Origin: Choristoneura fumiferana
Taxonomy: Eukaryota > Arthropoda > Insecta > Lepidoptera > Tortricidae
Reading direction: 5' to 3'
Assembly: GCF_025370935.1 (NCBI RefSeq)
Contig: NC_133479.1
Location: 14,623,213-14,687,212 of the forward strand
DNA length: 64,000 bases
The stretch's first letter is position 1. Every line of letters begins with the position of its first letter. Positions 45,334-57,169 of the stretch are shown here, piece by piece. The position numbers and the translations under genes were made by a program. Under the pieces are notes generated by a model, which ran no database searches, was not told where the DNA came from, and saw only the letters and a list, made by a program, of their open reading frames with translations.

Positions 45334-45408
45334 TCATGGGATACCCGTAAAAGTAACAAATTTGGAGTCGAAATAAAAAATACAAAAAGATTCCAAAAAC
45401 CAATCATG
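45334..45408. mobile_element. Fragment flanking type C repeat
   Basis: ATATGGTTTCATGGGATACC, CGTAAAAGTAACAAATTTGG and CCAAAAACCAATCATGA. The same block occurs at 56365-56446 (opposite orientation) and 56997-57085, always beside the type C repeat, so both belong to a larger unit. Confidence 0.65.
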
Positions 45409-45845
45409 AATGAGGGCTACCGTTTTTTGACTCACTAGATGGCGCACTGTAGCGTGAGGTTTTTAAGTATGGCTTTCAAAGTCTGTTATTACGGGCGTGA
45501 AAACAAAGTTTAGATTAAAATCATATTTAATACACCTTAAAACCGTACCATAAAAATATCAAGCATGCCACAGTGTTGCGCAGTCCCCGTTTTGTTCGGA
45601 AAAAAGGGAGGACAAAGGTTTCCGAAAGACAAAACTGTCTCAAAACACAGACATTCATTACCCCGGAACGCATATTTGCCATAATTAATTTCAGATATTG
45701 CAAAATATTTACTAAATTATTCTAATCCTACTAATTATACATAAACCCGCGTAGCGCACCCAAAAACTATGGAGATTTGACATTTCGGAGACCTCACGCT
45801 ACACTAGCGCCTCTAGTGGCGAATTCATACGCGATAGCCCTCATT
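45409..45845. mobile_element. AATGAGGGCT MITE, copy 1
   Basis: Terminal inverted repeat AATGAGGGCTA...; the right end reads TAGCCCTCATT at 45845. Inner blocks CTAGATGGCGCACTGTAGCG and CGCTACACTAGCGCCTCTAG also pair. At 437 bp it matches 60957-61368 in the opposite orientation along its length (shared CTAAACTTTGTTTTC and TGCCACAGTGTTG blocks). No coding capacity. Confidence 0.85.
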
Positions 45846-45895
45846 GTATTTCGTTTCTTTTCTTTTGTACAATAAAGAGTTTACATACATACATA
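45846..45895 (+). mobile_element. LINE 3' tail scrap
   Basis: TGTACAATAAAGAGTTTACA then TACATACATA: an AATAAA signal and a short TACA tail, the usual end of a truncated non-LTR retrotransposon. Confidence 0.5.
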
Positions 45896-45954
45896 ATGGG
45901 TACCTGTCTATCTTCAACGACACTTATTGAGCATTAAAGAATACTATAACTACA

Positions 45955-46022
45955 GTAATACCGGCCAAGTCCGTATCGGGTCACGCGTAGTGTAGGGTTC
46001 CGTACTAAGCTACGTAATATGC
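45955..46022 (+). mobile_element. GGGTTCCGT-family end block
   Basis: CCGGCCAAGTCCGTATCGGG and GTAGTGTAGGGTTCCGTACT. The rest of the element is not recognisable downstream. Confidence 0.55.
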
Positions 46023-46194
46023 GACAAATATATTTTGTACAGGTGATCTGCGAGACGTGAGCAGGACCAACTCTACCGGATTCAGTTAAGGCTATATCGT
46101 AACAGTATAAGCGAGATTCACGTTATTTTTCCCAACTACCCGAAGGATTTACTCGTAAATTTTGAAAACAAAAAGTAATAATTACCTATTTACT

Positions 46195-46345
46195 AATGCA
46201 CTGGTTTCCCGCAACCTCACGATGTCGTCAGTCCACCTGGTGGGAGGCCTGCCAACGCTTCCTCTTCCGGTTTGTGGTCGCCACTCGAGGACTTTTCTCC
46301 CCCAACGGTTATCTGTTCTTCGAGCGAAGACCGTTTCAGGTTTTA
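46195..46345 (-). pseudogene. RTE-type LINE fragment
   Basis: Minus strand: RRTDNRWGRKVLEWRPQTGR, then GSVGRPPTRWTDDIV. This is the segment just before the C-terminus of the RTE reverse transcriptase ORF, corresponding to the middle of 39295-39725. The 3' end is missing, unlike the other copies. The two plus-strand ORFs across it are shadows. Confidence 0.75.
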
Positions 46346-46435
46346 CTTAATTATGATTAATATGATTATAAACGATCCATTATCAATTATTGAGGCTGAA
46401 TTTTTGGTCGTGCTCAGGTCTTCCAAATCACCCAG
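46346..46435. other. Short plain stretch
   Basis: AT-rich, nothing recognised. Confidence 0.5.
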
Positions 46436-46616
46436 TATGGTCAAGGACTTTAATTAAAAAAAAATTTAAACTGTGAAATGTTTCCATGGTTGCTCATAAA
46501 TATGAACCACCATAGAACCATTTCACAATAAACGTCATGTCATAGTGACATCGCATTAATGACTTTTTCTTTGAAAAGGTTCCATGGTGGCTCAAGAATT
46601 AAAGTCCTTGACCGTA
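46436..46616. mobile_element. TA-flanked MITE with nested hairpin
   Basis: Ends TATGGTCAAGGACTTTAATT and AATTAAAGTCCTTGACCGTA, 20 bp with one mismatch, and TA at both tips as for Tc1/mariner-type targets. Inside, 46473-46526 folds into a hairpin (TGTGAAATG ... CATTTCACA), and CCATGGTNGCTCA is present twice. Total 181 bp, no coding capacity. Confidence 0.8.
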
Positions 46617-47094
46617 CATAAAATAACTTCACTATTGAATAAGTAAAGCCTTAGTAAAAACTTGCGTCTACCATTGATGTCCCTTGACCATCGATCTACG
46701 ATAGAACCTTTACCCTACCCACGCTACCTTTGAATTCTACGAGCCTTTTTCAGTGTTCGTAACACTGCTAATGCACCGCAAATAAATTCGCGTTGCTTCA
46801 TTGCCGGTGCAAAATTAAGTTGGATTTAAAATCATAAAGCAATCGTAGGGCGGGTATTCCGTCCACGAGTGTATGAGGGTAGGGATAATAAATGAACTAG
46901 GCCGTTAATAACTTAACGCCCGCAGGATAAAGTAGCAGTCGGGCGTCGACGCGCGACGCTTCGGCAATGAGCTGGAGTTTGGACGACTGATGGTTTTGGA
47001 ATCGAAAACCTTTGTCTGCATGGGATGCAGGAAATGTTCCATACATTTTGTATGTATGGAAACAGTGATTTTGTTGGTTTTGTTGTCCATCTGC
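46617..47094. other. No gene seen
   Basis: Overlapping minus-strand ORFs at 46897-47148 continue into the repeat at 47095 and have no recognisable domain. Confidence 0.45.
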
Positions 47095-47215
47095 CAAGAC
47101 CTTTTTTCTGAGGAGCTCGTGGAGGTGTGAAGCTGAAATTATTATCAAATAATCAGATCTGTTTTCTCTTAAAGCAGTGAAAATATCAAACTTAAACGCA
47201 CGCAGAATGATTGCA
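47095..47215 (+). mobile_element. Interspersed repeat (type D), copy 1
   Basis: TTTTTTCTGAGGAGCTCGTGG, GAAGCTGAAATTATTATCAA and TTAAAGCAGTGAAAATATCA. It aligns in the same orientation with 49040-49220 at moderate divergence, over 90 or so bases. Class unknown. Confidence 0.6.
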
Positions 47216-47666
47216 TCGGAAAATTTCGCTCTTCCTTCGCTCGGTGGTTAACAAAAGGTTAAAGCTATAGTAAGTTAGTGCAACTCAGTCTAAGTATTAT
47301 TAGTCTAATTTGGAAGATATGACATATTACACTGTCAGATTTGGTAATCAGTTAATAAGCATTATATTCTTGCTCTACAGGAATTTTATTTTTGTTTAAC
47401 TTTGATTTTTGCGCGCCTTAAAAATTAGAACTAAAACAATATAACAGCAACAAGTAGAGCTAAACCCTTATCTTTATTACGAGAAAACAATATTGCCTTT
47501 GCAATAAACACGTCAGGTGTTGGTATAATTTCATTAGTAGTAATAAACTGCGTTAGGTATTTATTAGTGTACTCCATTCATCGCTTATTAGTGAGTGCGT
47601 GTCGGGCATACCCCTGGGCAACCGGTATCATAGGGTTGTCTACGTCTACATCATTAACCGAAAGTC
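47216..47666. other. No gene seen
   Basis: AT-rich. 47580-47615 (GTGCGTGTCGGGCATACCCC) resembles the outer border of a GGGTTCCGT-family repeat. Confidence 0.4.
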
Positions 47667-48380
47667 TTTTAGGGTTCCGTAGTCAACTAGGAATCCTTAT
47701 AGTTTCGCCATGTCTGTCCGTCTGTCTGTCTGTCTGTCCAGAGACCGTAGTACTAGAAAGCTGTAATTTAACATATATATTATATATCAGTCTCGCCGAC
47801 AAAGTGGGAAAATAAATAAAACTAAGATTTTTTTTTAGGATACTTCCATAGACATTTATGTCTATTACATTTACATTTATTATTTATGTTTATTTACTTT
47901 AGTGGGGGTGATTTTTTTTTCTTGACTAACTCTATAGTGTGGGGTATCGTAGGATAGGTCTTTTAAAACCATGGGGGCGGTTACCAAGAATAATTTTTGG
48001 ATTCAGTGATCGGTTTGCAAAATGTTAAACTTTAAAGTGAAAATTGTCATTAAAATCGAGCGTCCCCCCCATCCCCCCTTTTAAAATCTAAACTGTTTGA
48101 TGGAAACATTTAAAAAAAATCAGGATGGTAGTAAATATATCAAATTTACATGGAAAATTATAATGGCTAAGATTGCTTGAGAATTATTGGTAGTTTAAGT
48201 GTAAATGGGAGCCTAAGGTATAAAATATACCTAAACTTTGAAGATTAATTATAGAGTAATTGTATTTTATTGTATTCCGTACACAATACGAAATCCTTCG
48301 AGAAATATTATTTGATTTTTTCGCATTGGCTACGGAACCTTATTTTGGGCGTGTCCGACAGGCTCTTGGCCGGTTTTTTT
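47667..48380 (+). mobile_element. GGGTTCCGT-family repeat, near-complete
   Basis: Starts TTTTAGGGTTCCGTAGTCAA, continues through GTTTCGCCATGTCTGTCCGT and a (TCTG)n run at 47708-47740, CGCCGACAAAGTGGGAAAAT, GCGTCCCC-type C-rich block near 48061-48078, and ends CTACGGAACC...GGCTCTTGGCCGGTTTTTTT. This order of blocks is familiar from many moth genomes. The 82-codon ORF at 47567-47815 crosses its 5' border and is not a gene. Confidence 0.7.
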
Positions 48381-49039
48381 CGAGTTTCATTCCTCAGTTG
48401 GCAAAAACGGAACCCTTATAGGATCGAGTTGTATGTAAACCTGTAAAGTATCATTCTATGGAACTTGCCAACTTTGTAAACCAAAGACACACCTTTGTTT
48501 CTGCTTCTCCTTTAATTTTCACATAACCTTATCAAACACCATTGAAATCATACACTATTGAAACGGTCGTTACTGTAAAATAGAAAGCCATACAATATAA
48601 AACTGTATCTTGGATATTTTCATACGTTAGGTTGTTAGGACCTGATGGAATGACGTTTTTCTTTCTTTTAAATTCTACAATTGTCTATGATGGATATAGT
48701 ATTAAGTTGGTGATAATATTAAGGTCGCTACACACTACACAACTCTCGCTCTATAGCTGCCACCGCATTTTTAATACTACAAGGAGGTTTGAAAATTTAA
48801 AATTTTAATAAATACGTACTCAGATTAATTGTTTTAATTCCCTTTTTCTCATAAACTTTTTCCATTCTTTCGTACCATTTTTTAAACATTATTACTTCTG
48901 CTTGTTTTTTACTTTTGGTATTTTATTATTCAATATGGTTTGACATGTAAAGGGTCTTGCCCATCACTAGTAAATTTATCATTTAGAGACAATTTCATTA
49001 TGGCGGTTTGGTATTGGCAGTTCCATAGAATGAAACCAA

Positions 49040-49220
49040 GATCCCTTTTCTCAGGAACGCGTGGAAGTATAATGCTGAAATTAATATCGAAAACTCAAGT
49101 CTACTACTCCTTAGAGCAGTGAAGAATTTAAGTTTTAAGTCAATGCCATCAAAAGATACAATCGTTAAAAAAGGTGTTTCCATACATATTGTCAGGGAAT
49201 CAAAATCTATAGGATACTTC
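49040..49220 (+). mobile_element. Interspersed repeat (type D), copy 2
   Basis: TTTCTCAGGAACGCGTGGAA, TGCTGAAATTAATATCGAAA and CCTTAGAGCAGTGAAGAATT correspond to blocks at 47095-47215. ORFs on both strands across it are artefacts. Confidence 0.6.
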
Positions 49221-49400
49221 CAGTTGTCCTAGAAACTTGAAATTAAATACAGCTTAAAATTAAAGGCAGCTCTTATAATAGCACAATCAATAAGAGAAGT
49301 CTGAAAATCCTAATTTATTTTTATCGGTCCGTCTGTAAGTAACCATCTGAACTTACCCCCACTACGTACACTTTGCTACGGCTCAGTTAACACTTGATAT

Positions 49401-49625
49401 TCAAAGTCAAAGTCAAAATATCTTTATTTAATTTAGGCTATAACAAGCACTTATGAATGTCAAAAAAAACTACCACTGGTTCGGAAAAACCTCTGTTGAG
49501 AAGAATCCGGCAAGAAACTCAACGAGGTATTTTTTTAAACAGATTTACAATATTATTAAATGATATCTATACATCACAAGTATTTAACACAACTTTATTT
49601 TTAACACAGTAGGTTCGCTATTTGA
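49401..49625 (-). mobile_element. LINE 3' end, (TTTGAC)n type, longer copy
   Basis: Minus strand contains ACCTCGTTGAGTTTCTTGCC, AGAGGTTTTTCCGAACCAGT and ends AATAAAGATATTTTGACTTTG. It is a fuller relative of the scrap at 3186-3262. 3' UTR only. Confidence 0.7.
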
Positions 49626-49707
49626 AGATATTATATTAGACATAAACTACAATTTTTTACGGAACCTTCGGAACGCAAGTCAGACGCACACTTGGCCGTT
49701 TTTTTTT

Positions 49708-50599
49708 CAATTTAATACCTACTGACGTGGCGATTGACCATGTCTTGTCTGATGATAAAGTTCCCAAAAAACTTCTTATGTAAGCTCTCCAGTTCCTAGC
49801 CTAGCTAGCCTTTGAAAGTCCTAAATTCGCAAGTAAAAAAACGAGATGTATAATGAAATTAAGTATCAATTAAGTAAGTAAGTAGAAGAGATCCACTTTG
49901 TATTGACGCCTTCCTGAAGACATTTAATTGATTACAAAAAAACACTAAGTATACGAAACCAAAATTAAATTTCAAAAGTTAAACAAACTAAAACTTGTCA
50001 AGTAATACCTATTGACTTTCGACAATTTCATTATTTTTAATTGATTCAGCGTAGAAATTTTTTTTTTTTTTGTCGATATTCATGTAGCCCTATATTGATT
50101 TTTACCTTAGAAAGGACATATCGAACAACACACGGCGTGGCAGCCCTGACTGCCCCCGTAAACAGGGTTTGATTCGCTTAACCCTTGATTGCATGAGCTA
50201 TAATCCTTTCAAAGCTCGTGTCAGGCTAATAAAGCTACTGTTTATTAGTTAGTTAAAAAAAACGCAGCAACGATTCTTAGATTATAAAAATGTCGGTAAC
50301 GATGGTCTTTTTACATTTTTAGTAAATCATCACCTTACGTAAACTTTTGCATTTGCACGTGATAGGTGCACCAGATGTGGTTTAATCGAAATATAAAAAA
50401 AATAGGTCATTCCAACCTCTCTTTCCAAAGCAATTCATGGGTTACTAGTTATAGTTAGTTCTTAAGCGATAAGGTCGCCTATTGCTTACCTTGTAATTTT
50501 ACAAAGAGTGATAAAACCAAATAATTTAATTCTTACGTCTTCACCTGCAACAGAAATCGATTTCACAACCGTCCTACTCGAAAACTTTTCTGCTCTACC
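49708..50599. other. No gene seen
   Basis: AT-rich with a T-run at 50057-50070. Nothing recognised. Confidence 0.5.
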
Positions 50600-50698
50600 A
50601 CTACCGTTCTCTAAATTTGTCTCGATTTCCGTGTTTTGTTTTTTCTCTGCTTTGTAAATGTCACGAATAAATGTTTTTCTTTCTTTCTTTCTTTCTTA
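50600..50698 (+). mobile_element. LINE 3' tail with (TTTC)n
   Basis: TTTGTAAATGTCACGAATAA then ATGTTTTTC and (TTTC)n at 50677-50697. AATAAA followed by a short tandem tail marks a truncated non-LTR retrotransposon end. Confidence 0.55.
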
Positions 50699-53600
50699 CA
50701 GTCATCAGTTCTACGTGTGATGTACATACTATTACCAAAAACTTGATCATGTAAGTATTGGTAACTTTTGTTCTCCTACGTATACTACCCTCATTTAATT
50801 CCTCTACTCACACATATTATCATCACTAGTATTCTATTTCAAAACATAAATTTACCATCTCTGAAGTGAAATAGCCAAGTGCCGACCTCATGAATCATCG
50901 GAGCGTCCCAACACAAACTTGGTAATACGAAACTCACTTGTATCTGGCCCTCTCTGAAATAATTTTGATATCCTCAAAGCTGAAAGGGTTCGGTTCTGCA
51001 AAGCACCGTAATTCCCGTGCCACTGGCCACAGCCTTCCATTACGCTACTAATCGGCAGAGTGCCGACACTCTAAATATCGCTTTTGCGTATATTTATCGA
51101 ACCATAAATAACGACTCTATGAAAATATAAATGTTTCCTTTTTTCTATCGTTTTTCGAATTTTGTGCTTTTTTCCTAGAGTCAAAAGCTTGAACAGACCA
51201 CTTTCGCATTATGGAATTGCCAAAACTCCATTTGAATACGCCGGCGAAACATTTTATGAATGCGGCGGTCCTCGCGCGATACTTTACTTTATCCCAAACC
51301 GGGGCAACAGAAATTTGCTCCTCGCGTTTGTTTGTTGGGATGTTTCGTCCTCGTTCGCTCGCAGTGAGCGTAGAAATGAGATATTTTGGCAGTATTACGC
51401 AAATTGGATAGCTTTCAACACTCAACGGAGTAGGTTCTGAACTTTCGCGGGGAAAATGGAATTAAAAATATCATAAGACGTAAACATGTCGTGGGTAATG
51501 ATGTTGCTTCTGCAGCGGCTCACTTGGATCAACCACTTCAAACTTTATAAACATTTTACAGGACTCAAGTTTTTGGATATTTAATGTTTAACTGAAAGCT
51601 ATTATATCATAGTACGGTTATACATATAACCAAACCGAATGAGATACTCTTTATCAACAATTAAATCAAAAATCGTCTATAGCATACCAACGTTCCAAGG
51701 CCTCCAGTGGCAGGTAACAAAAACCTGCTAACTTTTTTAATATGTATGTACATGGTCTATGTATATGGTACCGCCTAAACATGATACAAATTAACCTGAT
51801 TATTATGTGCCCAAATTAGATCCCCCTTTAATCCTGTCGATGGTCGTTGATGGCCCACTTTAAGAAATTAATAATAATTATAATAATGATGATCTCATTT
51901 CCATAGCTAATGGTATGGTTCCTTTCCAAGCACTCAGGTCAAGCTCATTCATTATATTATTTACTATGATGATATGATGCTCTATTTCGGGGTAATTTTT
52001 GCTTCGCAATTAAATTCTGCAGTAAATATTACTTGATTAATTTTATCATAGGTACCTACGACTAGCATGACGAGAGCATGACAGATACAGACAGCATGAC
52101 ATTATAATCATGCATTTTAGAGACACTCCAACGCTGTGCTGCGTTCCTGTCCAGTTAAGTTTGATTATATTCTTTTCTCAAGTCTCATGCCACGTTTTAA
52201 ATAAATGAAGAAGGACGGTATAAAATCCAGTTAGCTAGTGGAATCCGATGCTGTCAGTGAACTGTATCATGCATCTAAATCTGATGATCCGAATGCGAAC
52301 AAAAAATGGGGAATTATCTTAAAAAATCTCATCTGTAATTTTGATAATTACACTTTATGCGGACGAAAATTAACCGATCGGACTACTTGAGCGTGGGACG
52401 TAGTAGGTACGTAGACACACATACAAATATAATTGTTTCTTATTAAAATCGATGTTAATCTTTTTTCGGAGCAGATTCCGACGAAGGCTCTCCATCGCAT
52501 TATGTTTAAGAATCGACAGCTATAATTTCTGTTCAATCAAGATTTAATTGTTTTAATGAGGCAGCATGCGTGAATGGCCGGTCCAATTATTGTTTATTTT
52601 TAATCGCCTCAAGTGGTTTTTATGTTAGCAACCCAGCACGCATGGCGGCCCCAAGCAATCATTTTCATTATTTTAATAATGTAAACTTCCAATAATAATT
52701 TACAGTGATTTGGGGTTAAACACGTTAAGAGATATTTATGCATTCCTCGGAGATGCGAAACGACGTTTAGCTCTGTAATTTGATACTTCGTTGATGGGCT
52801 CGCTTTGCTTGGTTTTGTCTAAATGCATGGAAAGGAGATGAATTGCTCAATATATTACTATCCTAATATACTAATATTTGATAGATCAAAAAGTTAATGG
52901 ATATTAATTTTCCTACGCCTTTTTTTGTGACTTCGTTATTCCATAAAACTTAAGTTTATATTTCAATTAAATTCCATAAAAGTTCAGTAGGTTAGGTAGG
53001 GGGATTCGTACGGCTCCTGTCTTCCTGATCCTCTCATCGCATAGGGAAATCTTATTGGCCAGTTTTATTAGCTTTAACGCAGTAATTCGGCCGTACTAAC
53101 ACTATTTGGAGGGTGTAAATAGTAAAGTGGGGGAAGGCATGGTCATAAAGGCTGAGTAGTGGGGGCTCTAACAAGTTAATCCACCCGCGGGCTGGGTGTA
53201 TAAAGTTTATATCACGCTTTGCATTATGCTTCATTATCTGAGTAATTTTTGCTTTGTTATGCTACGCGCAGGGCTGTGCCTAGATGAAATATTGCCTCAT
53301 GGTTTTCCTTGAACTAAGTATACTTTTAAAGTTTAGATAAATAAATCGGTTTTTAAGCAAAAGGCATAACTGTAATATCCACTCTACTTCAATTAGTCAG
53401 GCCTACGCGTCTATTCCAGGTGAATTTTGGCGTGTTGCCTGTGCATAACGTCTTTGGTGACTGACTAAGAGTCTAGTCACTAGACCGACGCGAGAGTGAA
53501 ATGTTCGTCCACAGGCCTGACAAGAGAAGTTTGCGGAGGTTGGTGCAGAACCGCCTTGGTATTGCGATGAAGCCTGACTCAAGACTTATGCTGACAGGAG

Positions 53601-54004
53601 ACAGAAACAACCCACTCTACTTAACTACTAAGTAAATAAAAGTTGAAGCTTAATTTCAGGTTCTCATATATTTATTTAGTAGGGTTAAGTCACCTTATGG
53701 GTGAGAGAGCCACTGCCACCCATACCATGGACACCTAACACCAAAGGATTGAAATATCTTATAAGTTTGTAGAATTTATTTATTAAATTAGAAATATTTT
53801 CTTATTCCATTTTTCAATGAACTTGCTATCTTGCTATTAGTTTTTACATAAATCTTTCCTTTAGCTGTATGTTCTGGTAATGCCTGGAAGCCATATTTAG
53901 CAATTGAAAAGCCGCGCACCTTAATTAGAAAAGTGAAGCGCTTCTTTAGGCAGATACATTTACTTTGTAGTACAATTATAATTATAAAGCAGTTAAGTTG
54001 AATT
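50699..54004. other. No gene seen
   Basis: Longest stretch without recognised repeats. 51180-51460 is CpG-containing with ORFs on both strands (51117-51440), no domain. 52480-52810 has AT-rich words mixed with CpG blocks, as in conserved noncoding DNA. A short hairpin GGTGACTGAC..AGTCACTAGACC lies near 53456-53486. Confidence 0.45.
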
Positions 54005-54060
54005 ATAGAATAGAATAGAATAGAAGACATTTATTCACATTATAAAAGGTATCTCATGAT
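54005..54060 (-). mobile_element. LINE 3' tail with (TAGAA)n
   Basis: Minus strand: AATGTGAATAAATGTCTTCT followed by (ATTCT)n repeats ending near 54005. AATAAA plus a pentanucleotide tail indicates a truncated LINE copy. Confidence 0.6.
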
Positions 54061-54929
54061 TAATATGGAATTAAATATTTCGGGATGAGTACCTACCTAA
54101 GCGTAACTGAATTATAAAAGTTTTTGAAATACTTCAATTGAAGTTGACAAATATTCCAGTACTTTTTAGACGATGTCCAAAACCTGTCAACGATGTTCAT
54201 TTAAAATAGAAATGTATGGATGAATTCTGAATTCATTTTATGAAACTTTGTTTACAAAATCCGGAAACATCAGATGGTGCGTTTATCTGAAGGTTTGTTG
54301 AAATTTTCAATATAAAATGTAGAGCCCCTTTGAAACGGTACACTGTGTACATCGAACAATGTATAGACACAATAAAATTTTAATTGTGAAAAATACTTTA
54401 ACCCAACCAAATGCTGAAATATTCTGGTTTCATTTGAGAACACTTTATAGGTAGATCATTCACGATTACGCGTGCCGTGGTTCTTATTACAATGTCATTA
54501 ATGTCTCATTTTGTCAAAATCAGGTATCTTCGTGGATGGCACTATTAGTACCATATATATTTATTACCACTATTAACGTAAGTGAAGTCCACAAAAGTTT
54601 TATAGCTAAAAAAGGTAACTGCAAGGCGTCATTTCCATAAAACACGAGCATCCTTTCAAAGGTTCGCAACCCTGTTGCACGCAGGTGAGACAGTGCGTCG
54701 CCCGGGGCGCACCACCGCGGCGCTGCGCCGGCGCAGAATCCCCTCCCCCGCAGCAGAGCAAGCCACGTCACGGCAGACGAGAGGCGGAAAGCGATTTTTA
54801 TAAGTAGCCTCATCATTATCATCAAGAGGGATCGTAAAATGCGAGCAAAATCGATTGAAATAACATATAAAAATTATGACAGCCTTAGCACTTCAACGAA
54901 ATTTAGGTACTCGCATTTTACGAACACTG
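54061..54929. other. No gene; short GC-rich island
   Basis: 54655-54780 is CpG-rich in AT-rich surroundings and contains the 21 bases shared with 34077-34097. A 101-codon minus-strand ORF (54520-54825) crosses it, and its middle (RGRGFCAGAAPRWCAPG) is only GC composition. A TTATAAAAA word on the minus strand at about 54793-54801 lies just upstream of the island, so a minus-strand promoter is possible. Confidence 0.35.
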
Positions 54930-55035
54930 ACTCATCAGCCGGAAAACGTCCACTGTTGAACAAAAGCTTCCCACTTCGAACGCCATAATGGCCAGCATTT
55001 TGCATCCAGCGGTTGCCCGTAACTCTCGCGATGTT
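54930..55035 (-). pseudogene. RTE-type LINE C-terminal fragment
   Basis: Minus strand: ARVTGNRWMQNAGHYGV, then after a frameshift EAFVQQWTFSG and stop, near 54931-54938. This is the same C-terminal end as in the other RTE copies. The 3' (GAT)n tail is not clear. Confidence 0.7.
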
Positions 55036-56345
55036 TAGTCTATCAACCAAATATAAGTACGAGTAGATAATCTATGAAGAGAGTAGAAAGTTATCTATCG
55101 TTTCTTTTTTGCACTCGCCGACGTCGCTCGACGCACTTGATATCACTATCGTTTTCACCAGTTCTTTCTGTCACACGGTATAAGATGAGGGTTGAAAGAG
55201 ATGATCAATGCGTTCGGGAGCGTCCGCTTTAGACAATACGCCATCAAGTATTGCCAACCGCTACCCGCTCAGCTACAGTAAAGGCGTGCGCACAAGCCCT
55301 CCGCAGATCGATCACTGGCGTAACCGTCAATTAAGTTATACCACGCAATCTATGCACTAATCATCGTTCCCAACCGGTCGAGACTCTCGTTGTGAACTTT
55401 GGTTTACATTCTATGCGTTTCCGTATTGTACGGAGTTTGTTGCGTAAATAGAGAGCAAAGGGCTACAGCAGAATTATAAATATTGTATTGTATGTAGGTT
55501 TTTTTTTACTTAGTAGGTAATAAAATTGCATTAGTTAGGTTAACGCCTAATTGTCGTAACCAGTGTAGCCTCAAAAACAAAATGACTTTTGATTAAATTA
55601 AATTGATTTAAGAATTGGCGTTCACTTAGATTACGAAATTATTTAACTCACATAAAATAACAATAACGTAAGTAGTTAAGTATCTGAGACTTTTTTAATG
55701 AAAACAGTAACTAACCAACACTTAACACAACGAAAAAACACAAGAGCACTAATTTCAGTTATTACTTTTACGAAACTAGCCTATAAATAATAGAATACAG
55801 GTATCTAAAAATAAAATTGTCATTTTTGGCCAGCCACGAAATTTGCAGGTATTTATACTCCAATTCCTTTCCAAATCATTAGGTCTGTCAAACACGAATC
55901 CAAACTTTTTAAAGAGCGCTAGGAGTACTTATTTCACTTTACTCTAAATTGGTGTTATTTCATGAAAAGCAAAACAAGCACGAGACAACGTTGTGTCATT
56001 TAACGACATCAACGGGGCAAACAGCATTAGAAGTAAATTGGCCATTTTACTAAAAGCGGACAAACCTCAATTATGGAATAGTACGTAATGGTGACGCCGT
56101 GGCGACTTTCGGCAGCACTCTTAAGGCTGGAGTTTACTATTTTTTTATCTTTAAAATAGTTATTAACTGTTTATTTTATTTATCTTCCAGAATTGTAAAC
56201 GTTCGTGATCTTGCAGCAAACATATTTCCTTAAAAATAAATGGACCATCTAGTTTCTTACTTAACTAATACATGGATACCTTAATTAACCATAATTAATG
56301 ATATTTATATCGATAAAATAAGATATTATTATTATCAAAATCATT
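55036..56345. other. No gene seen
   Basis: 55110-55340 is CpG-containing with no frame worth calling. The rest is AT-rich. Confidence 0.5.
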
Positions 56346-56446
56346 ATTACGACTTCACAAAAAATTATGATTGGTTTTTGGAGTATTTTTGTATTTTTAA
56401 TTTCAACTCCAAATTTGTTACTTTTACGGGTATCCCGTGAAACCAT

Positions 56447-56571
56447 ATCGAAAATACAAACTGAGACATGGATGCACAGAAAAACCAGAAAAAGAGACCA
56501 GCACTGGGAATCGAACCCAGGTCCTCAGCAATCCGTGCTGCGTGCTATAACCCCATACACCACTCATATTA
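56447..56571 (-). mobile_element. Type C tRNA-headed repeat, copy 2 (truncated)
   Basis: CGAAAATACAAACTGAGACA through GGGAATCGAACCCAGGTCCT to CTATAACCCCATACACCACT, then it breaks into Penelope-like sequence. It retains the B-box on the minus strand (GGTTCGATTCC). Confidence 0.7.
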
Positions 56572-56996
56572 AATATATTGACCTGGATAACTCACGTCTT
56601 AAATCGAGTTTAGCTCGACATGTTTTGGGCTAATCCGTAGCCCTTCGTCTTCGGAGCAACGCGACTCGGTGGCTGCTGCAACACGCGCACTGCGCGCCGC
56701 CGCTCTGCTCGCGCGACTTCTCGACGAAACTGACACCGGCACACAACTACCCACGTTTTCATCATCATTACAACAGTCAAATGTAGGGTAGCACACAACA
56801 CTAACAACATCGCTCTGTAAAGGTACGTTTACACACACCGATGACGCAGCACGAGTATTTAACACCGTTTTCCAACTCGGAGGTACCGTCCAACCACTAT
56901 CCCGGTTGAAATTCGGCCGACGGCTAATCTCAATGGCTTCACGCACTTTCCGCGGAATGAAAAAAAAAGCCAAAGTGACAGACGTCACACTCTTTC
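56562..56996 (-). pseudogene. Penelope-like element, C-terminal remnant
   Basis: Minus-strand frame reading IPRKVREAIEISRRPNFNRD then SGWTVPPSWKTVL matches the pattern REAIEI..PNFNRD.GW at the end of the GIY-YIG endonuclease part of Penelope-like retroelements. It ends with a serine/arginine/alanine-rich stretch and a stop at 56599-56601. Flanking DNA (TTAAATCGAGTTTAGCTCGA) is the terminal sequence also found inverted at 62392-62560. Only the last 120 or so codons survive; reverse transcriptase is absent. The longer 187-codon ORF is a fusion with the neighbouring repeat. Confidence 0.65.
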
Positions 56997-57169
56997 GATA
57001 TGGTTTCACGGGATACCCGTAAAAGTAACAAATTTGGAGTTGAAATAAAAAATAAGAAAAGACTCCAAAAAAACCAATCATAATTTGATTGCTCAGTAGC
57101 GACATCTCTTGTCTGGGTGAGCGGATAATTCCGAAAAAGTGTGACGTCTGTCGACGAAGCATAGATGTC

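Larger units (their letters stand above)
48381..49707 (+). mobile_element. Second GGGTTCCGT-family repeat, interrupted
   Basis: Starts near 48401 with AAAAACGGAACCCTTATAGG and ends TTACGGAACCTTCGGAACGC ... CACACTTGGCCGTTTTTTTT at 49707. The inside includes the type D repeat (49040-49220) and a LINE tail (49401-49625). Block order is looser than in the preceding element, so the single-element reading is tentative. Confidence 0.45.

Noticed and set aside
56599..57162. Longest ORF (187 codons, minus strand) as an intact gene
   Set aside because: Its N-terminal third is read through a repeat block that recurs at 45334-45408 and 56365-56446. Only the C-terminal part is Penelope-like, so it is a chance fusion of two repeats.
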